Shown here: positions 36,879-47,020 of the stretch, one piece after another
How positions within the stretch are numbered: the first letter of the stretch is position 1
Layout of the letters: every line of letters starts with the position of its first letter
Assembly: GCF_001629735.1 (NCBI RefSeq)
Contig: NZ_CP015224.1
Span: 620,001-684,000 of the forward strand
Reading direction: 5' to 3'
Length of the DNA: 64,000 nt
Source of the DNA: Lysinibacillus sphaericus
GTDB lineage: Bacteria > Bacillota > Bacilli > Bacillales_A > Planococcaceae
Position numbers and translations under genes: made by a program
Notes under the pieces: model-generated
Told to the model about the DNA's origin: nothing
Databases searched by the model: none
Seen by the model: the letters and a program-made list of their open reading frames with translations, nothing else

Positions 36879-38189
36879 ATGACGAAACCAGTAGTAGCCA
36901 TCGTAGGTCGTCCGAACGTAGGTAAGTCGACGATTTTTAACCGTATCGTTGGAGAGCGTGTGTCTATTGTGGAGGATATTCCAGGCGTAACACGTGATCG
37001 TATTTATAGTTCGGCAGAGTGGTTAACACATGATTTTAATATTATTGATACAGGTGGGATTGAAATTGGGGACGAGCCGTTTTTAGAGCAAATTCGTCAA
37101 CAAGCCGAAATCGCCATTGAAGAAGCAGACGTTATTATTTTTATGACAAATGGTCGTGAAGGGGTAACCGCAGCCGATGAGCAAGTAGCTAAAATTTTAT
37201 ACAAAACTAAGAAACCAGTTGTTTTAGCAGTCAATAAGATTGATAATCCTGATATGCGTGAAATGATTTATGATTTTTATGCATTGGGCTTCGGTGAGCC
37301 TTGGCCAATTTCTGGCTCTCACGGCTTAGGGTTAGGGGATTTATTAGACGAATGTGCGAAACATTTCCCAAAAGAAGATGAAGAGCAGTACGGAGATGAT
37401 GTGATTAAATTCTCATTAATCGGTCGTCCAAATGTAGGGAAATCATCTTTAGTGAATGCTTTCTTAGGTCAAGATCGAGTGATTGTAAGTAATATTGCAG
37501 GGACAACACGTGATGCAATTGACACACCTTATGCGTATGAAGATCAGGAATATGTCATTATTGATACTGCAGGTATGCGTAAAAAAGGTAAAATTTATGA
37601 GACGACAGAGAAATATTCAGTTTTGCGTGCGTTACGTGCGATTGAACGTTCAGACGTTGTGTTAGTGGTACTGAATGCGGAAGAGGGTATTCAGGAGCAA
37701 GATAAGAAAATTGCTGGGTATGCACATGAAGCTGGAAAAGCAGTGGTGATTGTTGTCAATAAATGGGATGCTATCGAGAAAGACGAAAAAACGATGAATG
37801 TTTTTACGCAGCAAATTCGTGAGCATTTCCTATTTTTAGACTATGCACCGATTATTTTCGTATCGGCGAATACAAAACAGCGTGTTCATCAGATTTTACC
37901 AATTATCCAACGTGTCAGTGAGAATCATGCGATGCGTATTCAATCTTCTATTTTAAACGAAGTCATAGAGGATTCTGTAGCACGTAATCCTGCGCCAACC
38001 GATAAAGGTCGTCGTTTACGTATTTACTATGCTACGCAGGTTGCGATTAAACCACCAACATTTGTGGTATTTGTCAATGAACCTGAGCTTATGCACTTCT
38101 CCTATGAACGTTTCTTAGAAAATCGTATTCGTGAAACATTCGATTTTGAAGGAACACCGATTCGTTTAATTACACGAGCACGAGCTTAA
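36879..38189 (+). CDS. der: Ribosome-assembly GTPase Der (EngA)
   Basis: 436 residues with two tandem GTPase domains: GRPNVGKST (~10) with DTGG, and GRPNVGKSS (~182) with DTAG. NKID and NKWD specificity motifs are present. A C-terminal KH-like domain (~350-436) follows. It is essential for 50S subunit maturation. GGAAGGATG lies upstream of the ATG. Confidence 0.97.
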   Translation: MTKPVVAIVGRPNVGKSTIFNRIVGERVSIVEDIPGVTRDRIYSSAEWLTHDFNIIDTGGIEIGDEPFLEQIRQQAEIAIEEADVIIFMTNGREGVTAADEQVAKILYKTKKPVVLAVNKIDNPDMREMIYDFYALGFGEPWPISGSHGLGLGDLLDECAKHFPKEDEEQYGDDVIKFSLIGRPNVGKSSLVNAFLGQDRVIVSNIAGTTRDAIDTPYAYEDQEYVIIDTAGMRKKGKIYETTEKYSVLRALRAIERSDVVLVVLNAEEGIQEQDKKIAGYAHEAGKAVVIVVNKWDAIEKDEKTMNVFTQQIREHFLFLDYAPIIFVSANTKQRVHQILPIIQRVSENHAMRIQSSILNEVIEDSVARNPAPTDKGRRLRIYYATQVAIKPPTFVVFVNEPELMHFSYERFLENRIRETFDFEGTPIRLITRARA

Positions 38190-38212
38190 AGTTATAGTCA
38201 TACACATACAAT

Positions 38213-38249
38213 ACGCCAACCCGACATATTTGTTGGGTGGCGTCTTTTT
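38213..38249 (+). terminator. Intrinsic terminator between der and gpsA
   Basis: ACGCCA-A-CCC / GGG-T-GGCGT stem and T run. Confidence 0.7.
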
Positions 38250-38296
38250 ACAAGAAAAAATTAGTGTAGACAACCCACTATAAGGGAGGATTTTTT

Positions 38297-39313
38297 ATGG
38301 AAAAAGTTTGTGTGTTAGGAGCAGGCTCTTGGGGGTCTGCGCTGGCAATGGTACTAGCGGAAAATGGCCATGATACGCTTGTATGGACACATCGAGCTGA
38401 ACAGGCAGAAGAAATCAACCGTATGCATACTAATAAAAAATATTTACCTGAAACGGTATTGCCAACAAATTTACATGCTACGAGTGATATTGCAAAGGCA
38501 GCAACACATGCTGAAACAATCGTTGTGGCTGTGCCGACAAAAGCAATTCGTGAGGTTTGTGAAAAATTGACGGCTGAATTAACAAAAAAAGTTTTATTTG
38601 TACATGTTTCAAAAGGAATTGAACCAGATTCTTTAAAGCGAATTTCTGAAATATTAGCAGAGAGCCTACCTGCTGAAAAAGTGGATGAAATTGTAGTGCT
38701 TTCAGGGCCGAGTCATGCGGAGGAAGTAGTTCTTCATCATCCTACAACAGTTACAGCTGCATGTGCAGACATAGACGCTGCTGAAAAAGTACAGGATCTA
38801 TTTATGAACCAATTCTTCCGTGTTTATACAAATGACGATGTGATCGGTGTAGAAATTGGTGGGGCACTGAAAAATGTTATCGCTTTAGCTGCAGGCATTA
38901 CAGATGGCTTGAATTATGGTGATAACGCGAAAGCGGCATTAATTACGAGGGGGCTTGCGGAGATTACTCGTTTAGGTGTAAAAATGGGTGGTAATCCATT
39001 TACGTTCTCAGGCCTTACGGGCATGGGAGATTTGATTGTAACGTGTACAAGCGTTCACTCAAGGAACTGGCGAGCAGGGAATATGTTAGGGCAGGGCATG
39101 AAGTTACAAGAGGTTCTTGATCAAATGGGAATGGTTGTAGAGGGAGTCCGGACTACAAAGGCCGCCTATCAATTAGCAGAGAAGTATGGTGTGGCAATGC
39201 CTATTTCTACGGAGCTTTATAGCGTACTCTTTAATGATGTAGAGCCGAAAGTGGCTGTTGATGCACTTATGATGCGCATGAAAAAACGTGAAATTGACGA
39301 GATGAAGCATTAA
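38297..39313 (+). CDS. gpsA: NAD(P)H-dependent glycerol-3-phosphate dehydrogenase
   Basis: 338 residues. The N-terminal dinucleotide fold is VLGAGSWGSALAMVLA. Further motifs are HVSKGIEP, LSGPSHAEEV, catalytic Lys in GGALKNVIALAAG, and GLTGMGDLIVTCTS. It makes glycerol-3-phosphate from dihydroxyacetone phosphate for phospholipid synthesis, the substrate of the PlsY-type enzyme also in this window. AAGGGAGGA precedes the ATG. Confidence 0.97.
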   Translation: MEKVCVLGAGSWGSALAMVLAENGHDTLVWTHRAEQAEEINRMHTNKKYLPETVLPTNLHATSDIAKAATHAETIVVAVPTKAIREVCEKLTAELTKKVLFVHVSKGIEPDSLKRISEILAESLPAEKVDEIVVLSGPSHAEEVVLHHPTTVTAACADIDAAEKVQDLFMNQFFRVYTNDDVIGVEIGGALKNVIALAAGITDGLNYGDNAKAALITRGLAEITRLGVKMGGNPFTFSGLTGMGDLIVTCTSVHSRNWRAGNMLGQGMKLQEVLDQMGMVVEGVRTTKAAYQLAEKYGVAMPISTELYSVLFNDVEPKVAVDALMMRMKKREIDEMKH

Positions 39314-39353
39314 TATTATTTTTATGATTAAATTTGTCATGAAACGGACATAA

Positions 39354-39389
39354 ATAAGGTGTCTTAGTGAATCTACTGAGACACCTTAT
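39354..39389 (+). terminator. Hairpin terminator after gpsA
   Basis: A long stem ATAAGGTGTCTTAGT / ACTGAGACACCTTAT with a 6-base loop; only a short T tract follows. Confidence 0.6.
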
Positions 39390-39536
39390 TATGTGCTATT
39401 AGTTGAATAGTGAAAGCATTTTAAAAGGTTGTCCATTTCTTGATAGTTATGGGACAACTATTTCTTTTTAACAAAGGCACATAGTATAATATACTTTGAT
39501 TGTGTCTTGACATAGAAAGAAAGGTGGTTATTTGAA

Positions 39537-39749
39537 ATGGGCCCGTTAGCTCATATGCCTGCTTTAGATGTAATGTGGGTATCGTTTTATTGTATAGGTT
39601 TTATGATTATATCAGTCGGCTTAATTTATTTAGCTCGTAACAAGATTTCAAATGTATTTTTACGAACAATCGTAAATTTATGTGCATACATACTGTTTGG
39701 ACTTGGCACATTTTTAATGGTACTTATAGTTGCCACTTGGCCAGCATAA
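39537..39749 (+). CDS. DUF2768 small membrane protein (YphE-like)
   Basis: 70 residues with two membrane segments (about 12-30 and 43-66). Its position between gpsA and the yphF-like lipoprotein/spoIVA is that of B. subtilis yphE. AAAGGTGG precedes the ATG. The function is unknown; sporulation linkage is inferred from neighbours. Confidence 0.8.
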   Translation: MGPLAHMPALDVMWVSFYCIGFMIISVGLIYLARNKISNVFLRTIVNLCAYILFGLGTFLMVLIVATWPA

Positions 39750-39771
39750 TAAATAACGAGGTGTCAGTAAC

Positions 39772-40554
39772 ATGAAAAAACTAAGTGCTTTTCTGTTGGT
39801 AATTGCAACCGCCATATTGTTAGTCGGGTGTGCGTACCCAGAAGACGAGAAAAGGGCGAAGGTTACGCCTGATGTGGACCAACTAGCAGCTGTTCAGCGT
39901 GCTGTTAATGAATACCGGGAAGCAACTGGTGGGCTAGTACCCATTAAAAATAGCGAATTAGATACAGATTTATATATCAAATATTTAATCGATTTTGAAA
40001 AGCTTATGCCGAAGTATTTGTCGACGATCCCTGGAAACGCCTATGAAAAAGGCGGTATATATCAGTATATTATTTGGGATCCAGAACATGATGCGACCGT
40101 TAAACTAGTAGATTTAAATGCTGCAGAGCGTATTCGTGAAATAGGTATTCGGAAACTATCTACACAATACTTACCAATAACAGGTTCAACATCTGATAAT
40201 GTGTACCAAATTAATTATAAGGATTTGGGCTATAAAACAGAGGTTACTGTGAAAAGTCCCTATTCTGGCGTCGAATTGCCGCTCTTTATGACTGGAGACG
40301 GTGAATTGCATGTAGATTATTCCATTGATTTAGGGCAACTTCTAAAAGAAGACAAGCCAGATGTCAAACCAGGTGATGATATTCGCCAATTACTTGTCGA
40401 TAAATTTCCTGTAGTACCTGCCTACTCTGTTCCGTATACAGTGGATGAGAAAGGTGAGCCAGTTTATGATATGGACACTTATAAGGCAGATGTTAAGAAG
40501 GCCCAAGAACGACAAAAACAAGAGGCCGAAGCCGCCAAGAAAAAAGAAGAATAA
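39772..40554 (+). CDS. Lipoprotein, YphF-like
   Basis: 260 residues with a lipoprotein signal ending LVGCAYP (Cys about residue 20). The mature part is ~240 residues, ending in a charged AEAAKKKEE tail. It is 22 bp after the DUF2768 gene and directly upstream of spoIVA, as yphF is in B. subtilis. Extracytoplasmic, with no known enzymatic motif. Confidence 0.82.
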   Translation: MKKLSAFLLVIATAILLVGCAYPEDEKRAKVTPDVDQLAAVQRAVNEYREATGGLVPIKNSELDTDLYIKYLIDFEKLMPKYLSTIPGNAYEKGGIYQYIIWDPEHDATVKLVDLNAAERIREIGIRKLSTQYLPITGSTSDNVYQINYKDLGYKTEVTVKSPYSGVELPLFMTGDGELHVDYSIDLGQLLKEDKPDVKPGDDIRQLLVDKFPVVPAYSVPYTVDEKGEPVYDMDTYKADVKKAQERQKQEAEAAKKKEE

Positions 40555-40588
40555 TAAAACAAGCTCCTTACATTTGTGAGGGGCTTTT

Positions 40589-40617
40589 TCATATTTGTCT
40601 ACAAGCTCGCATATAGT
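40589..40617 (+). promoter_or_regulatory. Sigma-E-type promoter of spoIVA
   Basis: TCATATT at 40589-40595 and CATATAGT at 40610-40617, spacer 14. This is a good match to the mother-cell sigma-E pattern (KMATATT / CATACAHT), 31 bp upstream of spoIVA, a known sigma-E gene. Confidence 0.7.
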
Positions 40618-40647
40618 GAAAAAGCGTAGATAAAGGAGGCAGAAACC

Positions 40648-42126
40648 TTGAGTGAAGCAGTATTTAGAGAAATTGCAGAGCGAACAAATGGCGATGTTTA
40701 TATTGGTGTTGTCGGTCCAGTACGTGTAGGTAAATCAACATTTGTAAAAAAGGTAATGGAATCCGTCGTGTTACCAAACATTGTGGATGAAACAGAAAGA
40801 ATGCGAGCACAGGATGAGTTGCCACAAAGTTCTCCAGGGCCAGTCATTATGACCGCTGAGCCGAAGTTTGTGCCTGCTCAAGCAACCCGTATTGTGGTCG
40901 GTGATGATGAAATGCCATTTCAAATTCGTTTAGCAGATTGTGTGGGTTATATTATCGAAGGAACAAAAGGCTATGAAGATGAAAATGGTCCGAAATTTGT
41001 TCATACTCCTTGGCATACAGAGCCTATTCCGTTCCAGGAAGCAGCGAAAATAGGTACGGATAAAGTAATTCGCGATCATGCGAATATTGGAATAGTAGTG
41101 ACGACTGATGGAACAGTTAACGGTATTAGTCGTCGAGCTGCAGAGAAGGCAGAAGAAGAGATTGTTGAGCAATTAAAAGAAATTGGCAAGCCTTTTGTCA
41201 TATTACTTAATTGCCAAATGCCTGCTAGAGAAGAAACTGTTCAACTGCGTAATGAGTTGTTTGAACGTTATAATGTTCCTGTTATCGCCATTTCAATTGA
41301 TCAAATGAGAGAAGCGGATATTCAGTATATTTTACAAGAGGCACTATTTGAATTCCCAATCCGGACAATTGAAGTGGAGAAGCCAGATTGGTTAGACGTG
41401 CTAGATGCCTCACATCCATTAAATGTTGCACTGATTGATTCGATGGAAGAGGTACTTTCTTCTGTTATGAAAATTAGGGATGTGCAACAAGCATCTGACG
41501 CTTTTAAAGCTATTGATTTTATAGATCAAAGTGAAGTAGTTCATGTAGATGCGGGTATTGGAACAGCTGTAATTCGTGTGTCCTTACAGGGTGAACTATA
41601 TAAATCGGTTTGTAATGAATGGTTAGAGGAACCGATTGAAACGAAAAAAGATTGGCTACTATTTATTAAGGAAGCCGCTGAGGCAAAAGAAGCTCAAAAA
41701 CGCTTTAAAAGTGCCATACATGATGCGGATATGACAGGTTATGGTGTTACATTACCAATGATGCAGGAATTTGAGCCAACAGCTCCAGAATTAATTAAGC
41801 AAAATAATTTCTTTGGTGTACGAATGAAAGCGAAGGCGCCATCTTATCATATTATTCGTGTCGATATGGATTCAGAATTTGCCCCATTAATCGGCTCTGA
41901 GTTCCATAGTCAGCAACTTTTAAAAGATTTGAACCATGCTTATTTACATGATCGTGATGCACTATGGAATACACAGCTATTTGGAACACCATTACATGAA
42001 GTATTAAAAGAAGGTATTCGCTATAAAATGGATGCAGTTCCACCTACTGCCAAAAAACGTATGCGTCAAACGATCGAACGTATGGTAAATGAAGGGGATC
42101 GTGGGTTAGTTACCTTTATTTTATAG
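40648..42126 (+). CDS. spoIVA: Spore coat morphogenetic ATPase SpoIVA
   Basis: 492 residues, exactly the usual size. It has an N-terminal TRAFAC-type nucleotide-binding domain with P-loop GPVRVGKSTF (about 22-31) and ADCVGY. It starts at TTG 40648 after AAAGGAGGC. It polymerises with ATP hydrolysis on the outer forespore membrane to form the basement layer of the spore coat. A terminator follows. Confidence 0.97.
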   Translation: MSEAVFREIAERTNGDVYIGVVGPVRVGKSTFVKKVMESVVLPNIVDETERMRAQDELPQSSPGPVIMTAEPKFVPAQATRIVVGDDEMPFQIRLADCVGYIIEGTKGYEDENGPKFVHTPWHTEPIPFQEAAKIGTDKVIRDHANIGIVVTTDGTVNGISRRAAEKAEEEIVEQLKEIGKPFVILLNCQMPAREETVQLRNELFERYNVPVIAISIDQMREADIQYILQEALFEFPIRTIEVEKPDWLDVLDASHPLNVALIDSMEEVLSSVMKIRDVQQASDAFKAIDFIDQSEVVHVDAGIGTAVIRVSLQGELYKSVCNEWLEEPIETKKDWLLFIKEAAEAKEAQKRFKSAIHDADMTGYGVTLPMMQEFEPTAPELIKQNNFFGVRMKAKAPSYHIIRVDMDSEFAPLIGSEFHSQQLLKDLNHAYLHDRDALWNTQLFGTPLHEVLKEGIRYKMDAVPPTAKKRMRQTIERMVNEGDRGLVTFIL

Positions 42127-42161
42127 TGATAAAAATTAAAAAGAAGTGTAAAAAAATAGGT

Positions 42162-42200
42162 AAAGGGCTTTTCGTTTTTATGCGAAAAGTCCTTTTTTTT
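42162..42200 (+). terminator. Intrinsic terminator after spoIVA
   Basis: AAAGGGCTTTTCG / CGAAAAGTCCTTT stem (one G-U), then TTTTT. Confidence 0.88.
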
Positions 42201-42325
42201 GATTTTTTGGGTGAAAAACTGATTTTTTGGTTATAATCATGAATGAATACAGTTGCGTAGCGGTTTTCTATGTGTTACTCTTTTTACAGAATTGGTTCAT
42301 GACCCTTTGAGAGGAGGTGAATGGT

Positions 42326-42598
42326 GTGAATAAAACAGAATTAGTAAACTCTGTTGCTGAAGCTGCAGGTCTTTCTAAAAAAGACGCTTCTAAAGCAGTT
42401 GAAGCTGTATTTGATACAATTCAAGATGCTCTTGCAAAGGGTGACAAAGTACAATTAATTGGTTTTGGTAACTTCGAAGTACGTGAACGTGCGGCTCGTA
42501 AAGGTCGTAACCCACAAACTGGTAAAGAAATCGAAATCGCTGCTAGCAAGGTGCCTGCTTTCAAACCAGGTAAAGCGCTTAAAGACGCGGTAAAATAA
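42326..42598 (+). CDS. hbs: DNA-binding protein HU
   Basis: 90 residues, starting [20 protein letters not shown], with the DNA-binding arm [20 protein letters not shown]. The GTG at 42326 is chosen because GAGGAGGTGA lies at 42311-42320 and HU proteins begin MNKTEL; an in-frame GTG nine bases earlier overlaps that site. It is a nucleoid histone-like protein, usually very highly expressed. Confidence 0.96.
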   Translation: MNKTELVNSVAEAAGLSKKDASKAVEAVFDTIQDALAKGDKVQLIGFGNFEVRERAARKGRNPQTGKEIEIAASKVPAFKPGKALKDAVK

Positions 42599-42619
42599 TA
42601 CACGTCTAGTAGTTACATA

Positions 42620-42660
42620 GAGCAGTCTTCATGTTAACGAACATGGAGACTGCTCTTTTT
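42620..42660 (+). terminator. Intrinsic terminator after hbs
   Basis: A 16-bp stem GAGCAGTCTTCATGTT / AACATGGAGACTGCTC (one mismatch region) and T run. Confidence 0.88.
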
Positions 42661-42817
42661 AACGTCAAGTATTAATACATAATCATATAAAAGCTAGATT
42701 TGCTAACTTGCAACAAATTTTTTGTGAAACAAGTAAGTCATTTTGCGCTTACCTTTTGGATGTGCTACGATGCATAGGGAAATGTGTAATGTTTTGATAT
42801 GCAGGAGGTTTTTTTGA

Positions 42818-43387
42818 ATGTCGAATATAGATTTATTAAAAATAGAAGAAGCCGTTAAAATGATTTTAGAGGCGGTAGGTGAAGACGTAAATCGAGAAGG
42901 TTTATTAGATACACCAAAACGTGTTGCCAAAATGTATGCTGAGATGTTTAGTGGCTTACATGAGGATGCTAAAGACTATTTTAGAACAGTGTTCCACGAG
43001 GATCATGAAGAGTTGGTTCTTGTCAAAGATATTCCTTTTTATTCGATGTGTGAGCATCATCTAGTTCCGTTTTATGGAAAAGCACATGTCGCTTACATAC
43101 CGAATGACGGCATTGTGGCAGGGCTAAGCAAATTAGGTCGTGCAGTAGAAACAATTGCTCGTCGACCACAGTTGCAAGAGCGTATTACGTCTTCAGTCGC
43201 TGATACAATAATGGAAATGCTAGCACCAAAAGGGGTTTATGTGGTGATTGAAGCTGAGCACATGTGTATGACCATGCGCGGGCTGAAAAAACCAGGCTCC
43301 AAAACCGTAACATCTGTAGCAAGAGGTGTTTACGAGGAAGATGAAGTGAAACGTAGAGAAGTTCTATCATTTATTCAAATGTCTTAA
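42818..43387 (+). CDS. folE: GTP cyclohydrolase I (FolE / MtrA)
   Basis: 189 residues. The zinc/active-site motif is [21 protein letters not shown] (Cys and His ligands), with a second Cys in [11 protein letters not shown]. It converts GTP to dihydroneopterin triphosphate, the first folate step. GCAGGAGG precedes the ATG. The gene pair folE-mtrB is conserved in Bacillus. Confidence 0.97.
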   Translation: MSNIDLLKIEEAVKMILEAVGEDVNREGLLDTPKRVAKMYAEMFSGLHEDAKDYFRTVFHEDHEELVLVKDIPFYSMCEHHLVPFYGKAHVAYIPNDGIVAGLSKLGRAVETIARRPQLQERITSSVADTIMEMLAPKGVYVVIEAEHMCMTMRGLKKPGSKTVTSVARGVYEEDEVKRREVLSFIQMS

Positions 43388-43449
43388 ATTGCTTGTCTAA
43401 TTATGTTATGATGAACTAAGAATTTGTCGGATTTAAGGAGTGTACAAGA

Positions 43450-43668
43450 ATGTCACAAGATTATATTGTTATTCAAGCTGAAGAAGATGGTGTACATGTC
43501 ATTGGTTTAACGCGTGGAACAGATACAAAGTTCCATCATTCTGAAAAGTTAGATGCCGGCGAAGTTATGATTGCTCAATTTACAGAACACACTTCTGCGA
43601 TGAAGATTCGAGGGAAAGCACAGATTCATACAGCACATGGTGTGATTAATAGTGAAGCAAAAAAATAA
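43450..43668 (+). CDS. mtrB: trp RNA-binding attenuation protein TRAP
   Basis: 72 residues (B. subtilis TRAP 75), all beta. It has the conserved [20 protein letters not shown] start and [13 protein letters not shown], containing the Lys/Arg RNA-binding residues. It forms an 11-mer that binds trp leader RNA when tryptophan is present. AAGGAGTG precedes the ATG; it is 62 bp after folE. Confidence 0.96.
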   Translation: MSQDYIVIQAEEDGVHVIGLTRGTDTKFHHSEKLDAGEVMIAQFTEHTSAMKIRGKAQIHTAHGVINSEAKK

Positions 43669-43920
43669 TAAATAGACAAGATATGGTTTCATAATAGTTT
43701 TTATCCGTGCCATTTAGGCACATATAAATGAGTTAGTTGTGAAAAACTAATTATATGGGCAGTAGCATTCCCACCTCATGGGAAAGCTTTACTGCCTATC
43801 CTCTTGAAGTAAGCAAAATTTTTTTATTCCGCATCGTTGCGTATGCTATAATGACTCAGTAAGCAAACGTTAAGACTAAGATAGGATTAACGTATTTGAA
43901 AGTGAAATGGAGTAAGGTCT

Positions 43921-44688
43921 ATGAATGCAACATACATTCAAAATTCAATTGCCCAGTTAAAAACAGAGATTTTCATGGATGTTCGTCATAGAACTTTGCA
44001 AAAATACACAGGAATGCCTGTGCTAGATGAAAATCAATTGTTTTATTTGTTAGTCCCATTTTTGAATGGTGAAGTGTGGCAACAGGAGCAACAAGAGGCT
44101 GCCATTACTGTTGGCATTGTGTATGCGGCATTGGCGGCACACGATCATATAAAAGAATTAGATGCTACTTCTAAAGAACAGCAGCTAACGGTATTAGCTG
44201 GGGATTTTTATAGTGGTCGTTATTACGAAATATTAGCAATGTCTGGAAATGTCGAATTGATACGAAAATTGTCACAAGGAATTGTGACACGATGTGAAAA
44301 CCAGATAAAGGTTTATGAGGCTGAACAAAGAACGATCGAGCAATGGTATGCTTCGATGTGCAATATTGAATCAGGATTAATTGCTCAATTTTTCGAGCTT
44401 TATTCTTTTAGTGAATATATACCGTTAATGGAAAAAAGTTTATTGATTTTACGTTTAGAAAAAGAAATGACAGCTTATCAACGTGGACAATCGTCTTTAA
44501 TAGGTAAGGCACTTGAAGAAAGTGTTCAACGTCATGGTACAACTTTTCATAGCGTCATCAAGCAGAAAATAGTGCATTTAAAAATAGAGCTGTCAAAGAT
44601 GGTGGAGAGTGCATCATTTTTACAAAATGATGTGAAACGAGCTTTACATGCACATGTAGAGGCTTCTATTGCTTCTACTAACGGATAA
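43921..44688 (+). CDS. hepS: Heptaprenyl diphosphate synthase component I
   Basis: 255 residues, all-helical, small regulatory subunit type. Its identification rests mostly on position: hepS-menG-hepT is a conserved operon, and all three follow folE-mtrB as in B. subtilis. A promoter-like region lies in the ~250-bp gap before it. With HepT it makes the C35 menaquinone side chain. Confidence 0.88.
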   Translation: MNATYIQNSIAQLKTEIFMDVRHRTLQKYTGMPVLDENQLFYLLVPFLNGEVWQQEQQEAAITVGIVYAALAAHDHIKELDATSKEQQLTVLAGDFYSGRYYEILAMSGNVELIRKLSQGIVTRCENQIKVYEAEQRTIEQWYASMCNIESGLIAQFFELYSFSEYIPLMEKSLLILRLEKEMTAYQRGQSSLIGKALEESVQRHGTTFHSVIKQKIVHLKIELSKMVESASFLQNDVKRALHAHVEASIASTNG

Positions 44689-44702
44689 GAGAGGTTTTCA
44701 AA

Positions 44703-45407
44703 ATGGCTAAAACGAAAGCAGAGCATGTTCATGAAGTATTTGAGAGTATCTCGGATAATTATGACAAAATGAATGGTGTTATTAGTTTCCAAATGCATAT
44801 TGGTTGGCGTAACGATACCATGAAACACATGGCTGTCAAACCGGGATCAAAGGCATTGGATGTTTGCTGTGGTACAGCAGATTGGACGATCGCATTGGCT
44901 GAGGCAGTTGGAGAAAGTGGAGAAGTTAAAGGACTCGACTTTAGTCAAAACATGCTTAAAGTTGGCGAAAAAAAAGTACAACCATATCCGCAAATTGAAT
45001 TGATTCATGGAAATGCTATGGAATTACCTTTTCCAGATGATACGTTTGATTATGTGACGATTGGTTTTGGTCTACGCAATGTACCAGATTATTTGCAAGT
45101 ATTAAAGGAAATGCACCGTGTCGTAAAACCAGGTGGTATGGTTGTATGTTTAGAAACATCTCAATCTGAAATTCCTGGTTACCGTCAATTATTCCGTTTT
45201 TATTTTAAATATATAATGCCGATATTTGGTAAAATATTTGCGAAAAGTTACAAGGAGTATTCTTGGCTTCAAGAATCTGCGAATGATTTCCCAGGTATGA
45301 AAAAGTTAGCGGCATTGTTTGAGCAGGCAGGATTAGAAAAAGTAACGTACAAAGCATACAGTGGCGGGGCTGCGGCAATGCATATAGGCTTTAAAAAGAT
45401 ACGTTAA
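44703..45407 (+). CDS. menG: Demethylmenaquinone methyltransferase (MenG/UbiE)
   Basis: 234 residues. The SAM-binding motif is [12 protein letters not shown] (about 56-67), with [18 protein letters not shown] (about 112-129) and [13 protein letters not shown]. It catalyses the last step of menaquinone synthesis. AGAGAGG precedes the ATG. It sits between the two heptaprenyl synthase genes. Confidence 0.96.
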   Translation: MAKTKAEHVHEVFESISDNYDKMNGVISFQMHIGWRNDTMKHMAVKPGSKALDVCCGTADWTIALAEAVGESGEVKGLDFSQNMLKVGEKKVQPYPQIELIHGNAMELPFPDDTFDYVTIGFGLRNVPDYLQVLKEMHRVVKPGGMVVCLETSQSEIPGYRQLFRFYFKYIMPIFGKIFAKSYKEYSWLQESANDFPGMKKLAALFEQAGLEKVTYKAYSGGAAAMHIGFKKIR

Positions 45408-45426
45408 TGGGGGAAGGTTTTCACAC

Positions 45427-46401
45427 GTGGAAAAGATGAAGTTAAAACTACTCTATTCCGATTTGAAATCAGATATCGATATCATTGAACGAGAGTTAGA
45501 AAATGCGGTGGACTCATCTTCATATTTGATCAACGATGCTTCTCTCCATTTATTACAAGCTGGTGGCAAACGTATACGACCAATTTTTGTATTACTAGGT
45601 GCAAAATTTGGTGAATATGACATTGAGAAGATGAAGGATGTTGCAGTCCCTTTAGAACTCATTCATATGGCATCACTTGTCCATGATGATGTTATTGATG
45701 ATTCCAATATGCGAAGAGGACGCCCAACTGTCAAAGCGCAATGGAATAACCGAGTAGCAATGTACACGGGCGATTTTATTTTTGCACGTGCTCTCGAATA
45801 TATTACAAAATTAGAAGACCCACTAGTTCATCAAATTTTAGCACGTACCATGGTTGAGATTTGTAACGGTGAAGTTATTCAAATTGAAGATAAATTTAGA
45901 CTAGATCAAGGTTTAAAAGATTATTTTAGAAGAATCAAACGCAAAACAGCTTTACTCATTTCCTCAAGTTGTGAGTTAGGGGCTGTGGCGGCAGGCGTTG
46001 ATGCTAAAACTGTACGTCATTTAAAGCGCTTCGGCTACTTTGTGGGCATGAGCTTCCAAATTATCGACGATGTTTTAGATATAATGGCAACAGATAAGGA
46101 GCTAGGAAAGCCAGCGGGTAGTGATTTACTACAAGGCAATATTACCTTACCGATTCTCTTGTTAAAGGATGATCCGGAGATGCAGCCTTATTTAGTAAAA
46201 GTATTTGCCGGTACATTAACAGAAGTCGAACGTCAAAATATGTTGCACTATGTGCGTAAATCTCATGCAATTGAGCAAGCTAATCGTATGAGTGATAAAT
46301 ACTTGAAAAAAGCTTTACAAGAAATAGATGCCTTACCAAAACATCCCGTAAAGAAAAAGCTACGTGATGTCGCATTGTTTATGGGTAAGCGCAAATTCTA
46401 G
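45427..46401 (+). CDS. hepT: Heptaprenyl diphosphate synthase component II
   Basis: 324 residues with both Asp-rich prenyltransferase motifs: VHDDVIDDSNMRRGRP (first, about 84-99) and IIDDVLDIMATD (second, about 214-225). There is a KRIRPIFVLL substrate region near 40. It starts at GTG 45427; an ATG nine bases later is also possible. It is the catalytic subunit for the menaquinone side chain. Confidence 0.95.
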   Translation: MEKMKLKLLYSDLKSDIDIIERELENAVDSSSYLINDASLHLLQAGGKRIRPIFVLLGAKFGEYDIEKMKDVAVPLELIHMASLVHDDVIDDSNMRRGRPTVKAQWNNRVAMYTGDFIFARALEYITKLEDPLVHQILARTMVEICNGEVIQIEDKFRLDQGLKDYFRRIKRKTALLISSSCELGAVAAGVDAKTVRHLKRFGYFVGMSFQIIDDVLDIMATDKELGKPAGSDLLQGNITLPILLLKDDPEMQPYLVKVFAGTLTEVERQNMLHYVRKSHAIEQANRMSDKYLKKALQEIDALPKHPVKKKLRDVALFMGKRKF

Positions 46402-46487
46402 CTTTTTGTTGTACAAAGTCGCGTTTTTTGTTAATATTTATCGGTAGGTGTAAAACCTGTTAGAAGAACTTAAGGAGTGTTTTAAAC

Positions 46488-46904
46488 ATGGCAATTGAAC
46501 AAACTTTTTTAATGGTTAAGCCAGATGGCGTTGAGCGTCAAGTAGTTGGAGACATCGTTGATCGTTTTGAACGTCGCGGTTTTGTAATGAAAGGTGCTAA
46601 ATTAATGGTAATTCCAAAAGAATTAGCAGAAAAGCACTATGCTGAACATGCTGAGCGTCCATTCTTTGGGGAACTAGTTGATTTCATCACTTCTGGTCCT
46701 GTATTCGCTATGGTATGGGAAGGCGAAAACGTAATTAAGCTTGCTCGTACAATGATGGGAGCAACTAAACCTGAGGAATCTAACCCAGGTACAATCCGTG
46801 GTGACTATGCAACAACTGTTTCTCACAACATCATCCACGGTTCTGACTCTCTTGCTTCTGCAGAGCGCGAAATCGCTTTATTCTTCGGTGAAGATTTAGT
46901 TTAA
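46488..46904 (+). CDS. ndk: Nucleoside diphosphate kinase, 3' end is the integration site
   Basis: 138 residues. The N-terminus is [18 protein letters not shown] and the active-site His is in [10 protein letters not shown] (about residue 115). AAGGAGTG precedes the ATG. It keeps NTP pools balanced. Codons from about residue 99 to the stop and three further bases (46784-46907) are duplicated exactly at 61234-61357. The 3' end now in the gene was therefore probably supplied by the integrated element, and the original chromosomal end lies at the far side. The protein is unchanged. Confidence 0.97.
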   Translation: MAIEQTFLMVKPDGVERQVVGDIVDRFERRGFVMKGAKLMVIPKELAEKHYAEHAERPFFGELVDFITSGPVFAMVWEGENVIKLARTMMGATKPEESNPGTIRGDYATTVSHNIIHGSDSLASAEREIALFFGEDLV

Positions 46905-46907
46905 TTT
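46784..46907 (+). repeat. Left attachment repeat (attL side, inside ndk)
   Basis: 124 bp identical base for base to 61234-61357. It covers the last ~40 codons and stop of ndk plus three bases; identity ends at 46908 (T against C). The integrase-proximal copy restores the reading frame of the target gene. Confidence 0.95.
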
Positions 46908-46986
46908 TCGATTCTAAGAAGCGTAGCGAAAAAAACTACGGATAGAACTAAATAATAAAATCATCTATTTTTCGATGTGACTTTTA

Positions 46987-47018
46987 CCTTCTAACAAAAA
47001 AATGTTAGGAGGTTTTTT
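46987..47018 (+). terminator. Terminator whose 3' arm is the integrase Shine-Dalgarno
   Basis: A 10-bp stem CCTTCTAACA / TGTTAGGAGG with an A6 loop, then TTTTTT. The AGGAGG of the right arm (47007-47012) is the only ribosome site for the integrase TTG at 47021. The hairpin can therefore both stop ndk transcripts and hide the integrase ribosome site in any read-through RNA. Confidence 0.75.
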
Positions 47019-47020
47019 GT

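Noticed and set aside
43758-43796. Hairpin between mtrB and hepS (GGCAGTA/TACTGCC with inner CCCA/TGGG)
   Set aside because: A weak terminator candidate: no T run follows directly. It could be a leader structure of hepS, but there is not enough to call it.
46488-46904. ndk truncated by the element
   Set aside because: 138 residues is somewhat short, but the displaced 3' end at 61234 has the same stop codon at the same place, so this is the natural length in this host.
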